This document shows, piece after piece, positions 1 through 5,675 of a DNA stretch of 5,675 nt (positions are counted from its first letter, which is position 1; every line of letters begins with the position of its first letter). The stretch is from NCBI GenBank assembly GCA_945788445.1, contig CALZMA010000068.1:1-5675 (forward strand), read 5' to 3'. This DNA is from an uncultured Bacteroidales bacterium. Its GTDB lineage: Bacteria; Bacteroidota; Bacteroidia; Bacteroidales; Bacteroidaceae. The position numbers and the translations under genes were made by a program. The notes under the pieces are model-generated. The model had not been told where the DNA came from. It saw only the letters and a program-made list of their open reading frames with translations, and made no database searches.

Positions 1-2121
1 CGCCACGAGGCACGCCAACTGGCCGACTATCTCGAAAGCGCAGTCGCCACCGGCGAGATGCAGCCGACCGACGAGTTCGGCCAGAACCGCATCGTGCTGG
101 CCCTGCAGACCATCGCGCTGGCCGTGGAGGAAATCGGCCTGCGCGGCCCCGTGCTCACGGCCTACCTGCTCCGCTCCGTAGTCGGCAGCGCCGAACAGGC
201 CGAGGCCACGCAGCGCTTCTTCGGCAAGGAAGTGGCCGCCGCGCTCCTGGCGTTTCTCAAAGTCGAAGCCCTCGAGGCAAAGACCGAGGCCATGCGCACC
301 GACAACTTCCGCAACCTCCTCATTGCCCAGGCCGGCGACATGCGCATCGTGCTCATGCTCATCGCCGACAGCGTCTGCCTCATGCGTTCCATCAAGGACG
401 CCGAGAACGAAGAGGCCCGCCAGCGCGTCTCGACCGAAGCCGCCTGCCTCTACGCCCCGCTGGCCCACAAGCTGGGCCTCTACAAGCTGAAGAGCGAACT
501 GGAGGACCTCAGCCTGAAGTACCTCGAACACGACGCCTACTACCTCATCAAGGACAGCCTCAACGCCACCAAGCGTTCCCGCGACGCCTATATCGAACGC
601 TTCACGGCACCCATCCGCAAGATGCTCGACGCCGAGGGCCTTCGCTACCACCTGAAGGGACGCACCAAGAGCATCCACTCCATCTGGCAGAAAATGAAGA
701 AGCAACAATGCGGCTTCAACGGTGTCTACGACCTCTTCGCCATCCGCATCATCCTCGACGCGCCGCTCCAGAAGGAGAAAGAGCAGTGCTGGAAGGTGTT
801 CTCCCTCATCACCAACAAGTACGAGAGCAACCTGAAGCGACTGCGCGACTGGCTGACCGTGCCGAAGAGCAACGGCTACGAGAGCCTCCACATCACGGTG
901 AAGGGGCCCGAGGAGAAATGGGTCGAAGTGCAAATCCGCACCGAGCGCATGGACGAAATCGCCGAGCACGGCCTCGCTGCCCACTGGCGCTACAAGGGCG
1001 TGAAGAGCAGCGGGGGCGGCGTAGATGCCTGGTTGGCCGACATCCGTTCGGCCCTGGAAACGGGCAACGAGTCGCTCCTCACCCGCAGCCTCGCTTCGGA
1101 GCAGAAGGAGCGCGACGTCTACGTCTTCTCCCCCAAGGGCGACCTCTACCGCCTGCCGCCCCACGCCACGGTCCTCGACTTCGCCTACACCATCCACTCG
1201 GGCGTGGGCAACCACTGCGTGGGCGGACGCGTCGGGGGCAAGAACGTCCCCATCCGCCAGGAACTCGAGAGCGGACAGACCGTGGAAATCATCACGCAGA
1301 ACAACCAGACACCCAAGGCCGAGTGGGTGAGCATTGCGCGTTCGAGCCACGCCAAAGCCAAGATACGTGCCGCCGTGCGCGAACTGACTGCCCACGAAAG
1401 CGCCCTCGGCAAGGAAATGCTGGAGCGCAAGATGAAGAACCGCAAGGTAGAGTGGGACGAGGCCCTCGTGAACCAGCTCATCCGCAAGGCTGGCTTCAAG
1501 GAAAGCCTCGACTTCTTCAAGGCCATCAGCGACAACCGTCTCGAGACGAACCGCCTGCTCGACCTCTACGCCGAACTCGGCCGCCGCGAACAGGGCACGG
1601 CCGAACGGGCCGCGGTGCGCTCCGCCGAGGAGTTCAACATGGAAAGCGAACTGGGCACGAAGGCCAAGGGCGAGGAAGACGAACTCGTCATCGGCCGCGA
1701 CCTGAAGGGCCTCGACTTCCAGCTCGCCCGCTGCTGCAACCCCGTCTACGGCGACGACGTCTTCGGCTTCGTGACCGTGAGCGGCGGCATCAAGATCCAC
1801 CGCGTGGGCTGCCCCAACGCCCCCGCCCTGCGCGAGCGCTTCGGATACCGCATCGTGAAGGCCCGCTGGGCCGGGAAGGGACAGGGCTCCTACCCCATCA
1901 CGCTCCACGTGGTGGGCCACGATGACCTCGGCATCGTGAACAACATCACGTCCATCATCTCGAAAGAGGAACACATCATGCTCCGCAGCATCAACATCGA
2001 CTCCCACGACGGCCTCTTCTCGGGCATCCTCACCGTGATGGTCGACGACACGCAGCGCCTCACGGCACTCATCAAGAAGCTCCGCACCGTGAAGGGCGTG
2101 AAAGCCGTGAGCCGAAGTTAG
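1..2121 (+). CDS. relA: RelA/SpoT-family (p)ppGpp synthetase, degenerate hydrolase domain, 5'-partial
   Basis: Long RSH enzyme, which transfers pyrophosphate from ATP to GDP/GTP to make the stringent-response alarmone (p)ppGpp in the cytoplasm. The frame is open from base 1, so the real start lies upstream; residues here are numbered from the in-frame Met at 58, probably internal. The HD hydrolase domain (about 1-130) is recognisable but broken: the usual LLHDVVEDT is LLRSVVGSA (R39, S40, G43, S44), and the ADRLHNMR helix is ADSVCLMR around D104. The synthetase domain is intact: R202/K204 in GRTKSIHSIW, D225 in YDLFAIR, RLRD at 261-264, Y274 in NGYESLH and E290 in VEVQIRT. A TGS domain follows from about 354 with the conserved AYTIH histidine H380, then a helical region, a zinc-finger-like CC domain (C559, C560, H581, C585) and a C-terminal ACT domain (about 612-686). 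I infer a synthetase-dominant enzyme, with hydrolysis supplied by another RSH elsewhere. The stop at 2119-2121 is 64 bases before tamL; that gap shows no clear promoter or terminator. Confidence 0.95.
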   Translation, partial: RHEARQLADYLESAVATGEMQPTDEFGQNRIVLALQTIALAVEEIGLRGPVLTAYLLRSVVGSAEQAEATQRFFGKEVAAALLAFLKVEALEAKTEAMRTDNFRNLLIAQAGDMRIVLMLIADSVCLMRSIKDAENEEARQRVSTEAACLYAPLAHKLGLYKLKSELEDLSLKYLEHDAYYLIKDSLNATKRSRDAYIERFTAPIRKMLDAEGLRYHLKGRTKSIHSIWQKMKKQQCGFNGVYDLFAIRIILDAPLQKEKEQCWKVFSLITNKYESNLKRLRDWLTVPKSNGYESLHITVKGPEEKWVEVQIRTERMDEIAEHGLAAHWRYKGVKSSGGGVDAWLADIRSALETGNESLLTRSLASEQKERDVYVFSPKGDLYRLPPHATVLDFAYTIHSGVGNHCVGGRVGGKNVPIRQELESGQTVEIITQNNQTPKAEWVSIARSSHAKAKIRAAVRELTAHESALGKEMLERKMKNRKVEWDEALVNQLIRKAGFKESLDFFKAISDNRLETNRLLDLYAELGRREQGTAERAAVRSAEEFNMESELGTKAKGEEDELVIGRDLKGLDFQLARCCNPVYGDDVFGFVTVSGGIKIHRVGCPNAPALRERFGYRIVKARWAGKGQGSYPITLHVVGHDDLGIVNNITSIISKEEHIMLRSINIDSHDGLFSGILTVMVDDTQRLTALIKKLRTVKGVKAVSRS

Positions 2122-2185
2122 CCGCGGCCCGCCCCGCAACGGCCGTCCGGCCCAAGCATTCTCCAACCCACGCAGCCAAACGAAC

Positions 2186-4546
2186 ATGACCCAACCCACC
2201 CAGCATATCCGGCAATTCTCCCTGCGCCTCGGCCCGAAAGGGCTGCAGGCGCTCTGCTGCGTGGCCCTGCTCCTGGCGCTCGCCTCGTGCAGTTCGAAGA
2301 AATACCTTGCCCCCGGCGAGCAGGTGCTCACCCGCGTGGACATCGAGGCGGACGACCCGCAGTTCAAGACCTCGGCCTACCGCTCCTACGTGCGCCAGTC
2401 GCCCAACACGAAGTGGTTCTCGCTCGTGAAAGTCCCCCTCGGACTCTACTGCCTCTCGAAGGCCGACACCGTCGGCGGCCAGAAGGGTTTCTCCCGCCTC
2501 ATGCGCAAAATCGGCGAGGCCCCCGTAGTCTTCGACCCCGCCCAGACCGAGAGCGGCCGGCGGGCCATGGTCATCGCCATGAACAACGCGGGCTACCTCC
2601 ACGCCTCGGCCGACACGCTGACCACGGCCAAGCGCCACAAGCGCCGCGTCACCTACCAGCTCCACCCCGGACCGCGCTACTACATCAGCCAGTGGCGGCA
2701 GACCTTCGACGACCCCGAGCTGGAACAAGCCTTCAGGGCCGACGCCAAAGCCTCGCTCATCCGCCCGGGCATGCCGCTCGACATCGGCCGCCTCTCCGAC
2801 GAACGTTCGCGCATCATCCACGCCCTGCGCGACAAGGGCTACTATTTTCTCAACAACGACTTCATCTCCTTCGACATCGACACCGTCAGCGGCTCCCTGT
2901 CGGCCGACGTGACGCTCCGCTTCTGCCGCCCCGCGGGCATCGACTCCTCGCGCGTCTACCGCCGCCAGCACTTCAGCGAGGTGCGCATCGTGGAGGAACC
3001 GCTGCTCGACGAAGAACTGCTCCCCGACACGATCGACTACCACGGCCTGCGCTTCGTCACGGGGCCGCATACGCACCTCAACAAGCGCGTCTACGTGACC
3101 CACGTGGCCCCCCGACGCGACAGCCTCTACAACGAGCGCCTCGTGCAGGCCACCTACTCCAACCTCAACGCGCTGCCCGCCGTCAGCTTCACCTCGCTCC
3201 GCATCCAGCCCGCGAAGGACGACCCCGACGGCCTGCTCTGCGAAATCACTCCCGGCCGCAACAAGCCCCACGGCTTCGAGATGGAAGTGGAAGGCACCAA
3301 CACCTCGGGCGACCTGGGCGCGGCCATGGCGCTGAGCTACACCAACCGCAACCTCTTCCACGCCTCCGAACAGCTCACGCTGAAGCTCCGCGGTGCCTAC
3401 GAGGCCATCACGGGCCTGGAGGGCTACGCCAACCAGAACTACACGGAGTGGAGCGTGGAGTCGAACCTGCGCTTCCCCACCCTGCTCGTGCCCTTCGTCA
3501 ACTTCAACGACAAGCGGCTCATCAAGGGCACCTCCGAGGCCCGGCTCATGTACGACATGCAGGACCGCCCCGAGTTTCACCGCCGCGTGCTCACCGGTGC
3601 CTGGGCCTACCGCTGGACCCACCTCTCGCAGCCCCGCCTCCAGCACCGCGCCGACCTCATCTCGGTGAACTACGTCTACATGCCGTGGATTTCCGACACC
3701 TTCCGCAAGGAATACCTCGAGGGCGACGACCCGTACTACTCCGTGGTGCGCTCGAGCTACGAGAACCTCTTCATCATGAAGTCGGGCTACAGCTTCACCT
3801 ACAACTCCCGCCGCAACGCAGCCGCGCAGCCCGCGGGCCTCTACCAGACCAGCGGCTTCCAGCTGAAGGCCGGCGTGGAACTGGCGGGCAACGTGCTCTA
3901 CGGCCTCTCCAAACTGCTCAAGACGCGGAAGAGCCCCACCACGGGCAACTACGAGCTCTTCGGCATCGCCTACTCGCAATACGTGAAGTTCGACTTCGAC
4001 TACGCCCACAGCTACATCCTCGGCGAAGGCAACTCCCTGGCCTGGCACGTGGCCTTCGGCTACGGCATCCCCTACGGCAACTCCAACATCCTGCCCTACG
4101 AAAAGCGCTACTTCGCGGGCGGCGCCAACAGCGTGCGCGGATGGAGTGTGCGCGAACTCGGCCCGGGCTCGTACAAGGGAAAGGACGGGAAAATCGACTT
4201 CATCAACCAGACGGGCAACCTGAAGCTCGACCTCAGCGTGGAGTGGCGCACGTATCTCTTCTGGAAACTCCACGGCGCTTTCTTCGTGGACGCGGGCAAC
4301 GTCTGGAACACGCGCTCCTACGCCGACATGGAGGGCGCACGCTTCCGCTGGAACTCCTTCTTCAAGGAACTCGCCGTGGCCTACGGACTGGGCGTGAGGC
4401 TGAACTTCGACTACTTCATCCTGCGCCTCGATGCGGGTTTCAAGGCCATCAACCCCGCGGCCACGGGACGCCTCCACTACCCCTTCACGCAACCGAACCT
4501 CCGCCGCGACATGGCCGTCCACTTCGCCGTGGGCCTCCCCTTCTGA
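2186..4546 (+). CDS. tamL: TamL, Omp85-family outer-membrane assembly lipoprotein
   Basis: A 786-residue Omp85/BamA-superfamily protein of the lipoprotein subtype found in Bacteroidota, expected to work with a TamB-like periplasmic protein in moving proteins or lipids to the outer membrane. The N-terminus has basic residues (R9, R14, K18), a hydrophobic stretch at about 20-33 and a lipobox ending LASC, so C35 should be the lipidated first residue; this supports the chosen start, although no Shine-Dalgarno sequence precedes it. Residues about 40-360 read as POTRA-like repeats (for example the segment beginning GEAPVVFDPAQTE, and IRPGMPLDIGRLSDERSRII). The barrel begins near 363 with MEVEGTNTSGDLG and the SYTNRNLF motif. 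The Omp85 loop-6 signature is VRGW at 650-653, within YFAGGANSVRGW. The protein ends in phenylalanine (VGLPF), as outer-membrane barrels do. Residues after the Cys are SSKK, not the acidic run used for surface export in this phylum, so a periplasm-facing N-terminus is likely. No tamB is in the window. BamA is the main alternative, but the lipobox argues for TamL. Confidence 0.9.
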   Translation: MTQPTQHIRQFSLRLGPKGLQALCCVALLLALASCSSKKYLAPGEQVLTRVDIEADDPQFKTSAYRSYVRQSPNTKWFSLVKVPLGLYCLSKADTVGGQKGFSRLMRKIGEAPVVFDPAQTESGRRAMVIAMNNAGYLHASADTLTTAKRHKRRVTYQLHPGPRYYISQWRQTFDDPELEQAFRADAKASLIRPGMPLDIGRLSDERSRIIHALRDKGYYFLNNDFISFDIDTVSGSLSADVTLRFCRPAGIDSSRVYRRQHFSEVRIVEEPLLDEELLPDTIDYHGLRFVTGPHTHLNKRVYVTHVAPRRDSLYNERLVQATYSNLNALPAVSFTSLRIQPAKDDPDGLLCEITPGRNKPHGFEMEVEGTNTSGDLGAAMALSYTNRNLFHASEQLTLKLRGAYEAITGLEGYANQNYTEWSVESNLRFPTLLVPFVNFNDKRLIKGTSEARLMYDMQDRPEFHRRVLTGAWAYRWTHLSQPRLQHRADLISVNYVYMPWISDTFRKEYLEGDDPYYSVVRSSYENLFIMKSGYSFTYNSRRNAAAQPAGLYQTSGFQLKAGVELAGNVLYGLSKLLKTRKSPTTGNYELFGIAYSQYVKFDFDYAHSYILGEGNSLAWHVAFGYGIPYGNSNILPYEKRYFAGGANSVRGWSVRELGPGSYKGKDGKIDFINQTGNLKLDLSVEWRTYLFWKLHGAFFVDAGNVWNTRSYADMEGARFRWNSFFKELAVAYGLGVRLNFDYFILRLDAGFKAINPAATGRLHYPFTQPNLRRDMAVHFAVGLPF

Positions 4547-4552
4547 CGGACG

Positions 4553-4578
4553 TGCAGCCCCGCCCCCGCCGGGCTGCA
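4553..4578 (+). terminator. Inverted repeat between tamL and the MBL gene, possible weak terminator
   Basis: A perfect 8-bp inverted repeat, TGCAGCCC at 4553-4560 and GGGCTGCA at 4571-4578, encloses a 10-base C-rich loop. It starts 7 bases after the tamL stop codon and ends 34 bases before the next start codon. A stem this GC-rich should form in RNA. It is followed only by GCCTTTCCCC, without a clean U-run, so it is a poor canonical intrinsic terminator. It could instead stabilise the tamL 3' end or only partly uncouple the next gene. The symmetry is seen directly; the function is a guess. Confidence 0.35.
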
Positions 4579-4612
4579 GCCTTTCCCCAAACATAGACTC
4601 TCACTTCCAGCA

Positions 4613-5425
4613 ATGCTTCAATTCATATCCATCTGCTCGGGCAGCAGCGGAAACTGCTACTACCTGCTCCAGGACGGCTACGGCCTGCTCATTGACCTGG
4701 GCATCGGCATCCGCAAGTTCAAGCAGCACTTTTCCAACTACGGACTCCCTCTGGCCCAGATCCAGGCCATCCTCGTGACGCACGACCACACGGACCACGT
4801 GAAGGGCGTGCCCGTGCTGGCACGTGACTTCCGCCTGCCGGTCTACACGTCGGAGCTGGTGCATGCTTCAATGATGCGCAACCACTATCTCTCGAAGAAG
4901 GTGCCCCTCAACCAGCAGCACAACTTCGAGCGGGGCGACGGCCCGCTGCAGCTGGGCCCGTTCGAGATCAGCTCGTTTGCCGTGCCGCACGACAGCGCGG
5001 ACAACAACGGCTACGTGGTGCGCACGGAGGAGAATTGCATCGTGGTGATGACCGACATCGGCCACTTCACGCCCGAGATGGAGGCCGTTGTGGGCGATGC
5101 CACGCACCTCATCATCGAGTCGAACTACGACGAGGAGATGCTGGCTCACAGCCGCTACCCGCTCTACCTGCAACGGCGCATCAGCGGCGACCGCGGACAC
5201 ATCAGCAACCGCGAGACGGGAGATTTCCTTGCCCGCCACCTCAACCGCGACCGCATCCGCCAAGTGTGGCTCTGCCACCTCAGCGCCGAAAACAACCAGC
5301 CCGCCAAGGCCCTCGCCACCGTTTCGGAAGCACTCACGGCAGCGGGCTACACCATCGGCGTGCCCGGCGGCCTGAAGGTAGACCCGCTCCCGCGCCATAC
5401 CCCCACCCTGCTCCAGACGCTCTGA
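4613..5425 (+). CDS. Metallo-beta-lactamase-fold hydrolase, YycJ/WalJ-like
   Basis: A 270-residue cytoplasmic MBL-fold hydrolase, full length for the YycJ/WalJ group (about 260 residues). There is no signal peptide. The N-terminus FISICSGSSGNCYYL matches the family's opening strand and fixes the start at 4613, although no Shine-Dalgarno sequence is present. The metal site is complete: THDHTDH gives H57, H59, D61 and H62; H126 lies in VPHDSADNNGY; D148 lies in VVMTDIGHF; H222 lies in CHLSAENN. GHISN with H196 is another conserved family position. The HLSxENN ending and the PHDS motif separate it from glyoxalase II and from RNase J/RNase Z. The Bacillus subtilis relative YycJ/WalJ has been linked to nuclease activity in DNA repair; a nuclease or phosphodiesterase role here is inference by family, not visible in the sequence. 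It starts 66 bases after tamL on the same strand, with an inverted repeat in the gap. It is the last convincing gene in the window. Confidence 0.9.
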   Translation: MLQFISICSGSSGNCYYLLQDGYGLLIDLGIGIRKFKQHFSNYGLPLAQIQAILVTHDHTDHVKGVPVLARDFRLPVYTSELVHASMMRNHYLSKKVPLNQQHNFERGDGPLQLGPFEISSFAVPHDSADNNGYVVRTEENCIVVMTDIGHFTPEMEAVVGDATHLIIESNYDEEMLAHSRYPLYLQRRISGDRGHISNRETGDFLARHLNRDRIRQVWLCHLSAENNQPAKALATVSEALTAAGYTIGVPGGLKVDPLPRHTPTLLQTL

Positions 5426-5455
5426 TGCCGCCGGGAAGGGGGGAAAATGGACGCG

Positions 5456-5491
5456 CAGCACAGGCGTTCTACGAGGAGGCCTGAAGGGCTG
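5456..5491 (+). repeat. REP-like hairpin repeat, copy 1
   Basis: First of two direct copies of a hairpin element, 30 bases after the MBL gene's stop codon. Outer stem CAGC (5456-5459) pairs with GCTG (5488-5491); inner stem CAGGC (5461-5465) pairs with GCCTG (5479-5483). A one-base/four-base internal loop (A against AAGG) separates them, and a 13-base loop, GTTCTACGAGGAG, closes it. The outer stem can be lengthened to 5453-5494 by three more pairs, one of them a G-U wobble. Bases 5463-5491 match 5610-5638 at 27 of 29 positions. No U-run follows, so it is not a standard terminator. Its nature (REP element, mobile-element end or RNA motif) is unknown. Confidence 0.7.
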
Positions 5492-5601
5492 TGCCAGCTA
5501 AAGCAATTTCGCCGTCTTCAAGGCCGATCGCAGCCCATCTCATTCAAGGGCAGACTTCATATACTATGGGAGTTGAAGAATTTTTTCCTGATGGAATGCA
5601 C
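5492..5601. other. Lower-GC spacer between the two repeat copies, no gene recognised
   Basis: About 110 bases with roughly 46% GC by hand count, clearly lower than the flanking genes. It includes a T6 run at 5581-5586. I see no match to the Bacteroidota promoter pattern (TTTG, then TAnnTTTG), no tRNA-like fold and no convincing reading frame. Short weak pairings, such as CTTCA at 5555-5559 with TGAAG at 5574-5578 just before the T-run, could form a marginal terminator for the upstream gene, but the stem is only 5 bp with a 14-base loop. Confidence 0.4.
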
Positions 5602-5638
5602 CAGCTTCGGGCGTTCAACGAGGAGGCCCGAAGGGCTG
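5602..5638 (+). repeat. REP-like hairpin repeat, copy 2
   Basis: Second direct copy, 147 bases after the first. CAGCTTCGGGC (5602-5612) pairs with GCCCGAAGGGCTG (5626-5638), giving 11 base pairs with a two-base GG bulge at 5633-5634. The 13-base loop, GTTCAACGAGGAG, differs from copy 1 at one position. The only other difference within the 29-base core, C5629 instead of T5482, is matched on the opposite arm by G5609 instead of A5462, so pairing is kept. The stem is stronger than in copy 1 because TT (5606-5607) pairs with AA (5631-5632). Another palindrome begins 12 bases later. Confidence 0.7.
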
Positions 5639-5650
5639 ACCTTTAGCTCA

Positions 5651-5675
5651 TAGCCCAGGGTGAAGCCCTGGGTTA
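5651..5675. repeat. Terminal palindrome next to repeat copy 2
   Basis: TAGCCCAGGG (5651-5660) pairs with CCCTGGGTTA (5666-5675) around the five-base loop TGAAG. This makes a 10-bp stem with one G-U pair and a CCCAGGG/CCCTGGG core. It ends exactly at the last base of the window, so its true extent is unknown. Its position right after the second hairpin suggests a composite repeat of the REP/BIME kind or the end of a small mobile element. No transposase is visible in the window. Confidence 0.6.

Noticed and set aside
2072..4594. Open frame of about 840 codons on the - strand, antisense to tamL
   Set aside because: It spans the well-supported tamL gene and has a low-complexity V/E/A/G/H/R-rich composition with no recognisable domain. 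Strong G/C bias at the third codon positions of tamL removes the triplets that would be stops on the other strand, so long antisense frames are expected.
2287..4596. Open frame of about 769 codons on the + strand, in another frame over tamL
   Set aside because: It is R/P/H/L-rich with no domain match, typical of an off-frame reading of GC-rich coding DNA. The tamL frame has a lipobox, POTRA-like repeats and Omp85 motifs.
4868..5461. 197-codon frame on the - strand over the MBL gene
   Set aside because: It is antisense to a gene with complete MBL metal ligands, has no recognisable motifs, and is explained by the same GC-driven shadowing.
5555..5586. Possible intrinsic terminator, CTTCA/TGAAG stem followed by T6
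   Set aside because: The stem is only 5 bp with a 14-base loop and few G-C pairs, too weak to call as a separate terminator feature.
5456..5638. CRISPR array
   Set aside because: There are only two repeat units, separated by a spacer of about 110 bases, far longer than CRISPR spacers, and no cas genes are present.
5496..5648. AGCTAAAG (5496-5503) is the reverse complement of CTTTAGCT (5641-5648)
   Set aside because: An 8-base match within about 250 bases is close to chance expectation and does not extend on either side, so I do not treat it as inverted ends of an element.
5447..5653. 68-codon + strand frame in the tail, containing RSTRRPEGL twice
   Set aside because: The peptide repeat is simply a translation of the two DNA hairpin repeats. 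There is no start-site support or family similarity, and the composition is not protein-like.

Overview
The window looks like a chromosomal segment from a high-GC member of the Bacteroidota, most likely Bacteroidales. I infer this from a TamL-type lipoprotein Omp85 protein, which is characteristic of that phylum, from an RSH protein of the type I associate with Bacteroides relatives (degenerate hydrolase domain, RLRDW synthetase motif), and from the lack of Shine-Dalgarno sequences before the starts. The coding DNA is strongly G/C-rich at third codon positions (a sampled stretch is about two-thirds GC). Genus cannot be fixed from the sequence alone.

Layout: three genes on the + strand, in series. 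(1) 1-2121: the 3' part of a long RelA/SpoT homologue, the (p)ppGpp alarmone enzyme, open at the left edge of the window. Its synthetase, TGS, zinc-finger-like and ACT domains look intact, but the N-terminal HD hydrolase domain has lost its metal-binding residues, so it should act mainly as a synthetase. (2) 2186-4546: tamL, an outer-membrane lipoprotein with POTRA-like repeats and a C-terminal Omp85 beta-barrel. (3) 4613-5425: a metallo-beta-lactamase-fold hydrolase of the YycJ/WalJ type with a complete set of metal ligands. The gaps are short (64 and 66 bases). The first holds nothing I can recognise; the second holds a perfect 8-bp inverted repeat. The genes could be co-transcribed, but their roles (stringent response, outer-membrane assembly, nucleic-acid-type hydrolase) do not form an obvious pathway.

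The right-hand 250 bases (5426-5675) contain no convincing gene and are the unusual part. Two copies of a 36/37-base hairpin element lie 147 bases apart in direct orientation. They share a nearly identical 13-base loop, and the stem carries one compensatory A-T to G-C change between the copies. The second copy is followed at once by another palindrome that ends exactly at the window edge. The stretch between the copies falls to about 46% GC. I read this as the edge of a REP/BIME-like interspersed repeat, possibly a structured RNA. It is the best candidate here for something undescribed, but the window is cut off before its far end and two copies are thin evidence.
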